The notes under the pieces: generated by a model | What the model was told of the DNA's origin: nothing | Databases searched by the model: none | Seen by the model: only the letters and a program-made list of their open reading frames with translations | Shown: positions 31,843-40,369 of the stretch, one piece after another | How the letters are laid out: every line of letters begins with the position of its first letter | How positions within the stretch are numbered: the first letter of the stretch is position 1 | Program-made: the position numbers and the translations under genes | Assembly: GCA_052035955.1 (NCBI GenBank) | Contig: JBPOHD010000041.1 | Span: forward strand, 1 to 64,000 | DNA: 64,000 nucleotides | Reading direction: 5' to 3' | Origin: JAEUNJ01 sp052035955 | GTDB lineage: Bacteria; Pseudomonadota; Gammaproteobacteria; Burkholderiales; Rhodocyclaceae

Positions 31843-33288
31843 ATGGAGAACGAAATGGGTGCCAGGGATCCGGTGGTGAGCATGCAGGAACGGTTTTCCG
31901 CGCAGCGCCGGGCCTTCGAGGCGGATTCCAATCCGTCGAGGGAGGTCCGCGACGACCGGCTGGCCCGGTTGGAGGCGATGACGCAGAAGTACGGTCGGCA
32001 GGTGGCCGAGGCGATCTCCGCGGATTTCGGCAACCGCTCCCGCCAGGAGACGGAACTGGCGGAGATGTTCGTCGTCCTCGCCGGCATCCGCTATGCCCGG
32101 CGCAAGCTCGGCCGCTGGATGCGGCCCCGCAAGCCGTCGACAGCCCTCCATTTTCGTCCCGGCTACGTCCGGGTCCTTCGCCAGCCGCTGGGGGTGATAG
32201 GGATCGTCAGCCCGTGGAACTATCCTTTCCAGCTGGCCGTGGCCCCCGCCACGGAGGCGCTGGCCGCCGGCAACCGGGCCATGATCAAGCCCTCGGAATT
32301 GACGCCGCGCTTCTCCGAACTCTTTGCCGGGATGGTGGCGGAGTTCTTCGCGCCCGAGGAAGTGGCGGTGGTCACCGGCGATGCGGAGGTCGGCCGCCAG
32401 TTCGTCAACTTGCCCTTCGATCACCTCTTTTTCACCGGGTCGACCGCCGTCGGGCGGCTGGTGGCCCAGGCGGCCGCCGCCAATCTCACCCCCGTGACCC
32501 TGGAGTTGGGCGGCAAGTCCCCGGCCATCCTGGACGAGAGTTGCGAGCTGGAGCAGGTCGCCCTCAAGCTGGCGGTGGGCAAGCTGCTGAATGCAGGCCA
32601 GACGTGCATCGCACCCGATTACGTGCTCATCGTCGGCGGTGGCCGGGAGCGGGAGGAGGCCCTGGTGGCCGCCCTGCGCCGGGCGGTCGCCCGGCTTTAT
32701 CCGGCCATGGCCGGCAATGCCGACTATACGAGCATCGTCAGCGACCGCCATTTCGGGCGGCTGGCCCGCTTGCTGGACGACGCCAGGACCAAGGGCGCGA
32801 AGGTGCTCGAGGTGAATCCGGGCAACGAGGACTTCGACCCGGCCGGGCGCAAGATGCCGCTGCAACTCGTCCTCGACGCGGCGGATGGCATGGCCGTGCT
32901 GGACGAGGAGATCTTCGGGCCCGTGCTGCCCGTGGTGAGGGTCGGCGACATCGGGGAGGCGATCCATTACGTGAATCGGCGCCCGCGCCCCCTGGCCCTG
33001 TATTGGTTCGGGACGGACAATGCCCACCGGGACCGGGTTCTGGCCGAAACCATCGCCGGTGGCGTGACGATCAACGATACGCTCTGGCACATCGCGCAGG
33101 AGGACCTGCCCTTCGGCGGTGTCGGCGACAGCGGCCAGGGCTCCTATCACGGCGAGGCGGGCTTCCTGACCTTCTCAAAGGAAAAACCGGTTTTCTTCCA
33201 GTCGCGGTTGAATGGCGCCGCCCTTTTCTATCCACCCTACGGCAAGACCTTCGACCGGATGCTGGCGCTGCTGAGGAAACTCGTCTGA
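31843..33288 (+). CDS. Coniferyl-aldehyde-dehydrogenase-like NAD(P)+ enzyme
   Basis: Aldehyde dehydrogenase of 481 residues in the coniferyl aldehyde dehydrogenase (CalB)/fatty aldehyde group. It oxidises an aldehyde to the acid. Motifs: IVSPWNYPFQLAV, FFTGSTAVGR, the general-base glutamate in LELGGKSPA, the catalytic cysteine in NAGQTCIAPDY, and EEIFGPVLPV. The ATG follows the regulator's stop codon without a gap, so the two genes are co-transcribed and the regulator may control it. The natural aldehyde is unknown; lipid or membrane-derived aldehydes are as likely as aromatic ones. Confidence 0.9.
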   Translation: MENEMGARDPVVSMQERFSAQRRAFEADSNPSREVRDDRLARLEAMTQKYGRQVAEAISADFGNRSRQETELAEMFVVLAGIRYARRKLGRWMRPRKPSTALHFRPGYVRVLRQPLGVIGIVSPWNYPFQLAVAPATEALAAGNRAMIKPSELTPRFSELFAGMVAEFFAPEEVAVVTGDAEVGRQFVNLPFDHLFFTGSTAVGRLVAQAAAANLTPVTLELGGKSPAILDESCELEQVALKLAVGKLLNAGQTCIAPDYVLIVGGGREREEALVAALRRAVARLYPAMAGNADYTSIVSDRHFGRLARLLDDARTKGAKVLEVNPGNEDFDPAGRKMPLQLVLDAADGMAVLDEEIFGPVLPVVRVGDIGEAIHYVNRRPRPLALYWFGTDNAHRDRVLAETIAGGVTINDTLWHIAQEDLPFGGVGDSGQGSYHGEAGFLTFSKEKPVFFQSRLNGAALFYPPYGKTFDRMLALLRKLV

Positions 33289-33334
33289 GTCCGGCGCCCG
33301 CGGTCCCCGGCAACCCCCTTCTATAATCGACGCC

Positions 33335-34117
33335 ATGGCTCTCAGCATAGAAACCTGCGCCGCGCAGCATATCGGCGACCGGAAGGAACAGCAGGACCGG
33401 GTCGGCATCTTCGCCCACCCCACCCGCCGGGGCCTGCTGCTGGCGGTCCTGGCCGACGGCATGGGAGGGCATACCGGCGGCGCCCTGGCGGCGGAGCAGG
33501 TGGTTCATTCCTCCCGCAACAACTTCGACGGCTTCGGCATCGCCGAGCAACCGCGGGACATGCTGGCGGCCTCCATCCGCGACGGCCACGATGGCATCAA
33601 GCTGACCCGATACACCAGCGAACAGGACCCCCACAGCACTGCCTGCGTGCTGGTCCTGCAACCGGGGCGGGCCGATTGGGCCCACTGCGGCGATTCCCGC
33701 ATCTACCATTTCCGGGACGGGCAGCTGATTGCCCGGACCCAGGACCACTCCTACGTGGGTGACCTGATCCGCAAGGGTTATCTGACGGAGGAACAGGCCG
33801 AGAAGCACCCGAACAAGAACATCCTGCTTTCCTGCCTGGGCGAACCGGAGCCGCCGCAGATCGATTTCGGGGAAACGGCGCCTTTGGTGGCGGGGGACTG
33901 CTTCCTGCTGTGTTCCGACGGCCTGTGGGCCTATTTCTCCGTGGATGAGATTTCCCGCGTCGTGACCGAGTTCCCGCCCCGCCAGGCGGCCGAGATCTTC
34001 ATCAATACGGCCCGTGACCGGGCCCAGGGCCGCGGTGACAACTGTTCGCTGGCGATCGTCCGGCTCAAGGAAGTCGAGAAGCCGCCGGCGCCGGCCGTCG
34101 GCCGCAAGACCTCCTGA
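33335..34117 (+). CDS. PP2C-type serine/threonine phosphatase
   Basis: Metal-dependent protein phosphatase of 260 residues. The family motifs are ADGMGGHTGG (metal-binding Asp, near residue 47), WAHCGDSRIYHF, LLCSDGLWAYF and GRGDNCSLAIV. The N-terminal RKEQQDRVG contains the usual early Asp. It is cytosolic, with no fused kinase or sensor domain, and no serine/threonine kinase is adjacent, so its substrate is unknown. A 46-base gap separates it from the aldehyde dehydrogenase gene; it converges on corA. Confidence 0.92.
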   Translation: MALSIETCAAQHIGDRKEQQDRVGIFAHPTRRGLLLAVLADGMGGHTGGALAAEQVVHSSRNNFDGFGIAEQPRDMLAASIRDGHDGIKLTRYTSEQDPHSTACVLVLQPGRADWAHCGDSRIYHFRDGQLIARTQDHSYVGDLIRKGYLTEEQAEKHPNKNILLSCLGEPEPPQIDFGETAPLVAGDCFLLCSDGLWAYFSVDEISRVVTEFPPRQAAEIFINTARDRAQGRGDNCSLAIVRLKEVEKPPAPAVGRKTS

Positions 34118-34171
34118 CCCTGCCGTCGCCCGTCGGCACCGGCGGCCGAGGCCCGGCCCGGGCGGCGTTGC

Positions 34172-35236
34172 TCATTGCAGCCACTTTCGCCGCCAGAACA
34201 GGGTGGCGAACGTGGTGGCGATGACCGCCATGCCCCCCAGGGCGAAATAGAAGCCGTTGGCGAGGTCGAGCAGGGGCATGGCCTTGAAGTTCATGCCGAA
34301 GATTCCCGTGATCAGCGTTGCCGGCATGAAGATCACCGCGATCACGGTCAGAACCCGCACCTCCTGGTTCACACGGTTGCTGATGGCCGAGAGGTAGACG
34401 TCCAGCAGGCCGGCGATCAGGTCCCGGATTCCCTCCAGGGACTCGATGACATGCACGGTGTGGTCGTAGACGTCCCGCAGGTAGGGGAGAGTCTCGGGCT
34501 GGAAGAAGGTCGTATCGGCGCGGGCCAGCGTATTCACCACCTCCCTCAGGGGCCAGACCGCCCGCCGCAGGATCAGCGCATCCCGCTTCAACTGGTGCAG
34601 GACCTGCAATTGCCCGGCCCGGGCCTGGGCGAGCAGGGCGTCCTCCAGTTGTTCCGTGCGTTCCCCTATCTGTTCGAGCACCGAGAAATAGCGGTCCACC
34701 AGGGTGTCCAGCAGCGAGTAGGCGAGGTAGTCCGTGCCCAGGCGGCGAATCTGGCCCCGGTCCTGGCGCAGGCGGTCGCGGACCGGCCCGAAGGAGCCTG
34801 TCGGCCGCTCCTGGAACGTCAGCACGAAACTGCGCCCGAGGATGATGCTGACCTGCTCCGAGGACATGGCCATGGCAGCCGGGTCGTAGTCGAAGAAGCG
34901 GGCAACGATGTAGAGGTAATCGCCGTAATCGTCCACCTTGGGGCGCTGGTCGGTGTTGAGGATGTCCTCCAGGACCAGCGGGTGCAGGTGGAAGCGATTG
35001 CCGATCTCCGTCATGACTTCCGGTTCGTGAAGGCCATGAAGGTTCAACCAGAGTTTGGGTAGCCGGGGCCGGTAGGCCTGGGCCTCGGCAAGGCTGGAAA
35101 AAAGTGTTTCCACCAAGTCTCCGGCATCGTATTCCATCAGCGATATGGCCGGGTGGTCCGTCTTCCTTTCACCGAGGTGGACGAGGCTGCCGGGAGGCAG
35201 GCCGGCCTTGCTGGAACGCCGTTTGTGTCTGGCCAT
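34172..35236 (-). CDS. corA: CorA-family magnesium/cobalt transporter
   Basis: A 354-residue homopentameric divalent-cation channel. A long cytosolic alpha/beta N-terminal domain is followed by two C-terminal transmembrane helices (VLTVIAVIFMPATLITGIFG and a second ending at FATLFWRRK). The selectivity motif GMN occurs in IFGMNFKAMP between the helices. The start at 35236 (MARHKRRS) was selected over a longer open frame because upstream sequence carries the pntA promoter region. It is divergent from pntA. Confidence 0.93.
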   Translation of the reverse strand: MARHKRRSSKAGLPPGSLVHLGERKTDHPAISLMEYDAGDLVETLFSSLAEAQAYRPRLPKLWLNLHGLHEPEVMTEIGNRFHLHPLVLEDILNTDQRPKVDDYGDYLYIVARFFDYDPAAMAMSSEQVSIILGRSFVLTFQERPTGSFGPVRDRLRQDRGQIRRLGTDYLAYSLLDTLVDRYFSVLEQIGERTEQLEDALLAQARAGQLQVLHQLKRDALILRRAVWPLREVVNTLARADTTFFQPETLPYLRDVYDHTVHVIESLEGIRDLIAGLLDVYLSAISNRVNQEVRVLTVIAVIFMPATLITGIFGMNFKAMPLLDLANGFYFALGGMAVIATTFATLFWRRKWLQ

Positions 35237-35252
35237 GGGGTACCGCGCTTTC

Positions 35253-35282
35253 TTCAAAAAAAGGCCTGATTTTGGGTATGAT
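35253..35282 (+). promoter_or_regulatory. Possible sigma-70 promoter of pntAB
   Basis: TTCAAA at 35253 and TATGAT at 35277 are separated by 18 bases, a fair match to the sigma-70 consensus. They lie about 100 bases before the pntA start in the corA/pntA divergent region. This is a pattern match only. Confidence 0.35.
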
Positions 35283-35382
35283 CGCCCGGTTCGGTCGCCG
35301 CCGGCCAGCCTTCGCGCGCGGTTCGCGGCCATTTAACCGGTTCCACTATATAACCCGATCCAGACAAATCCCAGGGGGTCAG

Positions 35383-36969
35383 ATGTCCGCCACCATCGGT
35401 ATTCCACGCGAGATTTTTCCCGGCGAAAAGCGTGTCGCCACCGTTCCCGACGTCGTCGAGAAACTGATCAAGCTGGGTTTCCGCGTCAGGGTGGAAAGCG
35501 GCGCCGGCGAGGCGGCGAACTTTGCGGACGACACCTACCGGGCCGCCGGGGCCGACATCGCATCCGGCGCGGCCGATTTGTGGGCGAACTCGGACATCGT
35601 CCTCAAGGTGCGGCCGCCCAGCACCGAGGAAGTCGCCCTGATGCGCGAGGGCGGCACCCTGATTTCCTTCGTCTGGCCGGCCCAGAATCCGGAACTGATG
35701 CAGCAATTGGCGGCCAGGAAGGCCACGGTCCTGGCCATCGATTCGCTGCCGCGGCAGCTTTCGCGCGCCCAGAAGATGGATGCGCTGACCTCCCAGGCCG
35801 GTGTTGCCGGCTATCGTGCCGTGATCGAGGCCGCCCACGCCTTCGTCCGCTTCTTCACCGGCCAGATCACGTCGGCGGGCAAGGTTCCGCCGGCCAAGCT
35901 CTTCATCGCCGGGGCCGGCGTGGCGGGCCTGGCGGCGATCGGCACTGCCGCCGGCCTGGGCGCCATCGTGCGGGCCAACGACACCCGCGCCGAGGTGGCC
36001 GACCAGGTCGTGTCCCTGGGCGGCGAGTTCGTGAAGGTCGAGTACGAGGAAGAGGGTTCCGGCGGCGGCGGCTACGCCAAGGTCATGAGCGAGGGTTTCC
36101 AGCAGGCCCAGCGGGAGATGTACGCCAAGCAGGCCCGGGAGGTGGACATCATCATCACCACCGCCCTGATCCCCGGAAAGCCGGCGCCCAGGCTGATCAC
36201 GGCCGAGATGGTGCAGAGCATGAAGCCGGGCAGCGTCATCGTCGACATGGCGGCCGAGCAGGGCGGCAACTGCGAGCTGACAGAACCCGGCAAGGCGGTG
36301 GTCAGGCACGGCGTCACCATCGTCGGCTACACCGACCTGGTGGGCCGGCTGGCCAAGCAGTCCTCGACCCTCTACGGCACGAACCTGTTGCGCCTGACCG
36401 AGGAACTGTGCAAGACCAAGGATGGCGTCATCGACGTCAACATGGAGGACGACGCGATCCGCGGCCTGACGGTGATCAAGGAAGGCAGCATCACCTGGCC
36501 GCCGCCGCCGCCCAAGCTGCCGGCGGCAGCGCCCCAGGCGGCCAAGCCCGCGGCTCCGCCGCCGGCCCCGAAGGGGCATGGCCACGGGGCGGGTGAGCCC
36601 ATGTCGGCGGGCAGCCTGGCCATGGTCTTCGGCATCGGGGCCCTGGCCTTCTGGTTCGTCGGCGCCTTTGCGCCGGCCGCCTTCCTGAGCCATTTCACCG
36701 TCTTCGTGCTGGCCTGCTTCGTTGGCTACATGGTGATCTGGAACGTGACGCCGGCCTTGCATACCCCCCTGATGAGCGTCACCAACGCCATTTCGAGCAT
36801 CATCGCCATCGGCGCCCTGATCCAGATCGCGCCGCCGGAAAGCGGCACCGGCGGCCGTCCCGACGAGTGGATCCGCTGGCTGGCCGTCGTCGGCATCGCC
36901 CTCACCACCATCAACATGTTCGGCGGCTTCGCGGTGACGCGGCGCATGCTGGCCATGTTCCGCAAGTGA
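35383..36969 (+). CDS. pntA: NAD(P) transhydrogenase subunit alpha, fused form
   Basis: Alpha subunit of the proton-translocating transhydrogenase, 528 residues. It contains the cytosolic NAD(H)-binding dI domain (IGIPREIFPGEKRVA, FIAGAGVAGLAAIGTAAGLGA) and, after a long Pro/Ala-rich linker ending PKGHGHGAG, four transmembrane helices of dII. Many relatives split these into PntAA and PntAB, but here they are one polypeptide as in E. coli. The ATG follows CCAGGGGGTCAG, an excellent ribosome-binding site. pntB follows after 16 bases. Confidence 0.95.
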   Translation: MSATIGIPREIFPGEKRVATVPDVVEKLIKLGFRVRVESGAGEAANFADDTYRAAGADIASGAADLWANSDIVLKVRPPSTEEVALMREGGTLISFVWPAQNPELMQQLAARKATVLAIDSLPRQLSRAQKMDALTSQAGVAGYRAVIEAAHAFVRFFTGQITSAGKVPPAKLFIAGAGVAGLAAIGTAAGLGAIVRANDTRAEVADQVVSLGGEFVKVEYEEEGSGGGGYAKVMSEGFQQAQREMYAKQAREVDIIITTALIPGKPAPRLITAEMVQSMKPGSVIVDMAAEQGGNCELTEPGKAVVRHGVTIVGYTDLVGRLAKQSSTLYGTNLLRLTEELCKTKDGVIDVNMEDDAIRGLTVIKEGSITWPPPPPKLPAAAPQAAKPAAPPPAPKGHGHGAGEPMSAGSLAMVFGIGALAFWFVGAFAPAAFLSHFTVFVLACFVGYMVIWNVTPALHTPLMSVTNAISSIIAIGALIQIAPPESGTGGRPDEWIRWLAVVGIALTTINMFGGFAVTRRMLAMFRK

Positions 36970-36985
36970 CCGGAGGAGTACGGAC

Positions 36986-38395
36986 ATGACTTCCAGCCTC
37001 GCCACCGTCTCCTACATCGGTGCCATCATCCTCTTCATCCTCAGCCTGGGCGGGCTTTCCAATCCGGAAACCTCCCGCCGCGGCAACCTCTACGGCATCA
37101 TCGGCATGGCCATCGCCGTGCTGGCCACCATCCTCGGCCCCAGCGTCACGGCTGCCGGCATCCCCTGGATCGTTGGTGCCATGGTGGTCGGCGGCAGCAT
37201 CGGCCTCTACGCGGCGCGCACCGTTCAGATGACGCAGATGCCCGAACTGGTCGCGCTGATGCACAGCCTCGTGGGCCTCGCCGCCTGCCTGGTGGGCTTC
37301 GCCAGCTACATCGACACCTCGTCGCCGCTGCAGGGCGCCGAGAAGACCATCCACGAAATCGAGATCTACATCGGCATCCTGATCGGCGCCATCACCTTCT
37401 CAGGCTCGGTGATCGCCTTCGGCAAGCTCTCGGGAAAGATTGGCGGCAAGCCCATGCTGCTCCCGGGCCGGCACTGGATCAACCTCGTCGGCCTGCTGGT
37501 CGTGGTCTGGTATGGCCGTGAGTTCATCAACGCCCACGATATGGCCTCAGGGATGGTGCCGCTGATCGTGATGACCGTGATCTCGCTGCTCTTCGGCATC
37601 CACATGGTCATGGCCATCGGCGGCGCCGACATGCCGGTCGTCGTCTCTATGCTCAACAGCTACTCCGGCTGGGCGGCGGCGGCCACCGGCTTCATGCTCT
37701 CCAACGACCTGCTGATCGTGACCGGCGCCCTCGTCGGCTCCTCCGGCGCCATCCTGTCCTACATCATGTGCCGTGCCATGAACCGCAACTTCATCAGCGT
37801 CATCGCGGGCGGCTTCGGGACCGGCGGCGGCGCGGCCCCGGCAGCGGGCGGCGCCCAGCCGGCCGGCGAGGTCACGCCGATCAGCGCGGTCGAGACTGCG
37901 GAGCTGCTGCGGGAAGCCAAGAACGTGATCATCGTCCCCGGTTACGGCATGGCCGTGGCCCAGGCCCAGCACACGGTGTTCGAGATCACCAAGCACTTGC
38001 GGGAAAAGGGCGTGAATGTGCGCTTCGGCATCCACCCCGTGGCTGGCCGCATGCCCGGGCACATGAACGTGCTGCTCGCCGAGGCCAAGGTGCCCTACGA
38101 CATCGTGATGGAGATGGACGAGATCAACGAGGACTTCCCCGACACGGACGTCTCCATGGTCATCGGCGCCAACGACATCGTCAATCCCGCGGCCCAGGAC
38201 GACCCGACCAGCCCCATCGCCGGCATGCCGGTGCTGGAGGTCTGGAAAGCCAGGACCTCGATCGTGATGAAGCGGTCCATGGCATCGGGCTACGCGGGCG
38301 TCGACAATCCGCTCTTCTACAAGGACAACAACCGCATGTTGTTCGGCGACGCGAAGAAGATGCTCGACGAAGTCTTGGCGGCACTTAGGGCCTGA
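36986..38395 (+). CDS. pntB: NAD(P) transhydrogenase subunit beta
   Basis: Beta subunit of the same enzyme, 469 residues. It supplies about nine transmembrane helices of the proton channel and the C-terminal NADP(H)-binding dIII domain, seen as IIVPGYGMAVAQAQH, IHPVAGRMPGHMNVLLAEA and VIGANDIVNPAA. With PntA it uses the proton gradient to drive hydride transfer from NADH to NADP+, supplying NADPH. GGAGGA precedes the ATG. Two short T-looped hairpins follow the stop. Confidence 0.96.
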   Translation: MTSSLATVSYIGAIILFILSLGGLSNPETSRRGNLYGIIGMAIAVLATILGPSVTAAGIPWIVGAMVVGGSIGLYAARTVQMTQMPELVALMHSLVGLAACLVGFASYIDTSSPLQGAEKTIHEIEIYIGILIGAITFSGSVIAFGKLSGKIGGKPMLLPGRHWINLVGLLVVVWYGREFINAHDMASGMVPLIVMTVISLLFGIHMVMAIGGADMPVVVSMLNSYSGWAAAATGFMLSNDLLIVTGALVGSSGAILSYIMCRAMNRNFISVIAGGFGTGGGAAPAAGGAQPAGEVTPISAVETAELLREAKNVIIVPGYGMAVAQAQHTVFEITKHLREKGVNVRFGIHPVAGRMPGHMNVLLAEAKVPYDIVMEMDEINEDFPDTDVSMVIGANDIVNPAAQDDPTSPIAGMPVLEVWKARTSIVMKRSMASGYAGVDNPLFYKDNNRMLFGDAKKMLDEVLAALRA

Positions 38396-38471
38396 GGTTC
38401 CGGGGCTGCGTTTCGTGGGAAGGTCCTGCGAAACGCTCGCGCCCTGTAGGCAGGGGCCTTGACCGGCCCCG

Positions 38472-38504
38472 GCGACTTTTTCGCGCCGTGACTTTTTCAC
38501 GGCG
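38472..38504 (+). terminator. Paired hairpins with CTTTT loops after pntB
   Basis: Two adjacent hairpins share the loop CTTTT: GCGA-CTTTT-TCGC (38472-38484) and CGCCGTGA-CTTTT-TCACGGCG (38484-38504). They lie between pntB and the PEP-CTERM gene at 38620. The second has a strong 8-base stem but no T-run after it, so termination is possible rather than certain. The PEP-CTERM inverted repeat begins immediately after. Confidence 0.4.
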
Positions 38505-38524
38505 TTAGGCCATTCGGACTATTG
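38505..38524 (+). promoter_or_regulatory. PEP-CTERM-associated inverted repeat, site 3
   Basis: TTAGGCCATTCGGACTATTG, one mismatch from a perfect TAGGCC/GGACTA palindrome and closely matching sites 1 and 2. It is 95 bases upstream of the PEP-CTERM gene at 38620 and in the same orientation. Confidence 0.55.
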
Positions 38525-38619
38525 GCCGTTCTGGCTGCCCCCTCGAGAATTCGATCCGTCGGAATTGACCGACCTGTTCCCGGTCCCCTGACAAATCATC
38601 CATCTCGAGAGGTCATGAA

Positions 38620-39456
38620 ATGAAAATGAAACTCCTTGCTGCTTCCCTGGCCCTGGCCGGCAGCAGCGCCGTTTTCGCGGCGGACATCACCCTGACCGGC
38701 GACTACATCACCCTGGGCATCAGCAATGGCGGACAGTTCATCAACCACAGTACCGGCACGGGCCTCGTCTTCGGTGGTTCGGATTTCATGCAGCCGGGTA
38801 CCCCCTTCGCCTTCTACGCCATCGGTGCGGGCGGCTCCTTCGACGTCGCCGGCGGATACAGCTACGGCAACAACCCCTTCGGCGTGACGACGACCGACCT
38901 GTCCGGTGCCGCCGGATTCCCGATGGCGGTGAGCTCCAAGGGCACGGCCTACGGGCTGACGTTCCAGCAGAACGTCTATTTCGACCAGGCCGAGAAGACC
39001 GTCCACGTGGACGTGACCTTCAAGAACAAGACGACAAAGACGATCTCCAACGTCGTCTATGCGGCGGGCTTCGATCCTGACCAGGGCATCGCCACCGGCC
39101 ACGGCTTCTACACGACCAACACGGTCAATGGCGGGCCCAAGGCCAGCGTCACCGCCGTCGCCCTGAATGGCCTGAGCATCACCATGTCGGACGTCGGCAG
39201 CTTTTCCAACTCGGTGGCCAGCGTCTCCTCCTGGGATTCCAACCCCTACAACCTGCTGTCCGGCATGAACGTCGGCAACGGCGACAACACCATCGCCCTG
39301 GCCTACCGGTTGGGCGACATCGGTGCGGGGAAGCAGGCGACGGTCAGCTACGTCTACGACCTCGCGGCTCCGGTGCCGGAGCCGGAGACCTATGCCATGT
39401 TCCTGGCCGGCCTGGGCCTGATGGGTGCCATCGCCCGTCGTCGCACCCGCGCCTGA
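38620..39456 (+). CDS. PEP-CTERM sorting-domain protein
   Basis: Secreted 278-residue protein with a signal peptide (MKMKLLAASLALAGSSAVFA, cleavage near residue 20) and a C-terminal PEP-CTERM tail (VPEPETYAMFLAGLGLMG ... ARRRTRA). The central domain is Gly/Ser/Thr/Asn-rich and beta-structured, with repeated VTF/VSY strands, and I do not recognise it. The start follows GAGAGGT. The gene is monocistronic, with a bidirectional terminator after it and the shared inverted repeat before it. Confidence 0.9.
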   Translation: MKMKLLAASLALAGSSAVFAADITLTGDYITLGISNGGQFINHSTGTGLVFGGSDFMQPGTPFAFYAIGAGGSFDVAGGYSYGNNPFGVTTTDLSGAAGFPMAVSSKGTAYGLTFQQNVYFDQAEKTVHVDVTFKNKTTKTISNVVYAAGFDPDQGIATGHGFYTTNTVNGGPKASVTAVALNGLSITMSDVGSFSNSVASVSSWDSNPYNLLSGMNVGNGDNTIALAYRLGDIGAGKQATVSYVYDLAAPVPEPETYAMFLAGLGLMGAIARRRTRA

Positions 39457-39475
39457 GTTTCACCCGGCGCATGCG

Positions 39476-39501
39476 AAAGGGGGCCTCGGCCCCCTTTTTC
39501 G
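39476..39501. terminator. Bidirectional intrinsic terminator
   Basis: AAAGGGGGCC-TC-GGCCCCCTTTTT forms a strong stem with A and T tracts on either side. It serves the PEP-CTERM gene ending at 39456 and the convergent FAH-family gene ending at 39521. Confidence 0.9.
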
Positions 39502-39520
39502 TGCACCTCGTGGGTGGTGA

Positions 39521-40357
39521 TCAGGCCGCCTGGACCACCTGCCGCTGCTCTCCGAGCCCTTCGACGCCCAGGGTCACCACGTCCCCCACCTGCAGGAAAC
39601 GGCCGCGGGCCATGCCGACGCCCGGCGGTGTGCCGGTGACGATCAGGTCGCCGGGATTCAGGGTCATGAAGCGGGACACGTAGCTCACCAGTTCCGCGAC
39701 GGGGAAGATCATCTCGGCGGTCGAGCTGTCCTGCATCCGCTCCCCATTGACGGCGAGCCAGAGTTTCAGGTTCTGCGGGTCCGGCACTTCGTCGCGGGTC
39801 ACGAGCCAGGGGCCGATGGGGCCGAAGCTGTCGCAACCCTTGCCCTTGTCCCACTGGCCGCCCATCTCGAGCTGGAAAGCCCGTTCGGAGACATCGTTGA
39901 AGGTGCAGTAGCCGGCCACGTAGTCCAGGCCCCGGGCGGCGTCCACGCGGCGCGCCTCGCGCCCGATGACCACCCCCAGTTCCACCTCCCAGTCCATCTT
40001 GGCGGAGCCCGGAGGCTTGAGGAGGGGATCGAAGGGACCGTTGATGCAGGTGGTCGCCTTCATGAAGATCACCGGCTCCTTGGGGATCGGCATGTTGGAC
40101 TCGCGGGCGTGGTCCCGGTAGTTGAGGCCGATGGCGACGATCTTGGAAATGCCCGCATACGGGACGCCCAGCCGCGGCTTGCCGCGCACCTTGGGCAACG
40201 ACTCAGGGTTCAGCTCTTGGAGGCGGCGCAGGCCCGCCGGAGAGATCTCGTCCCAGCCGAGGCAGGACACGATGCCCGACAAATCCCGGAGCGCGCCCTG
40301 GCCGTCGAGCAGGCCGGGCTTCTCGCGACCGCGCGCACCGAATCGAACCAGTTTCAT
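39521..40357 (-). CDS. Fumarylacetoacetate-hydrolase-family protein
   Basis: A 278-residue metal-dependent enzyme of the FAH superfamily (acylpyruvate hydrolase, 2-hydroxyhepta-diene isomerase or ureidoglycolate lyase type). The fold is clear from VAIGLNYRDHARESNMPIP, the metal-ligand segment KMDWEVELGVVIG, the CTFNDVSERAFQ stretch and GDLIVTGTPPGVG. Substrate cannot be deduced, since no catabolic partner genes are adjacent. The start is followed by MKLVRFG, the typical N-terminus. Confidence 0.88.
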   Translation of the reverse strand: MKLVRFGARGREKPGLLDGQGALRDLSGIVSCLGWDEISPAGLRRLQELNPESLPKVRGKPRLGVPYAGISKIVAIGLNYRDHARESNMPIPKEPVIFMKATTCINGPFDPLLKPPGSAKMDWEVELGVVIGREARRVDAARGLDYVAGYCTFNDVSERAFQLEMGGQWDKGKGCDSFGPIGPWLVTRDEVPDPQNLKLWLAVNGERMQDSSTAEMIFPVAELVSYVSRFMTLNPGDLIVTGTPPGVGMARGRFLQVGDVVTLGVEGLGEQRQVVQAA

Positions 40358-40369
40358 GTGGTTCCCCCT

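Noticed and set aside
35104..35382. An N-terminal extension of PntA starting at 35104.
   Set aside because: It runs antisense through corA and has no family similarity, whereas the ATG at 35383 has an excellent ribosome-binding site and the canonical N-terminus.
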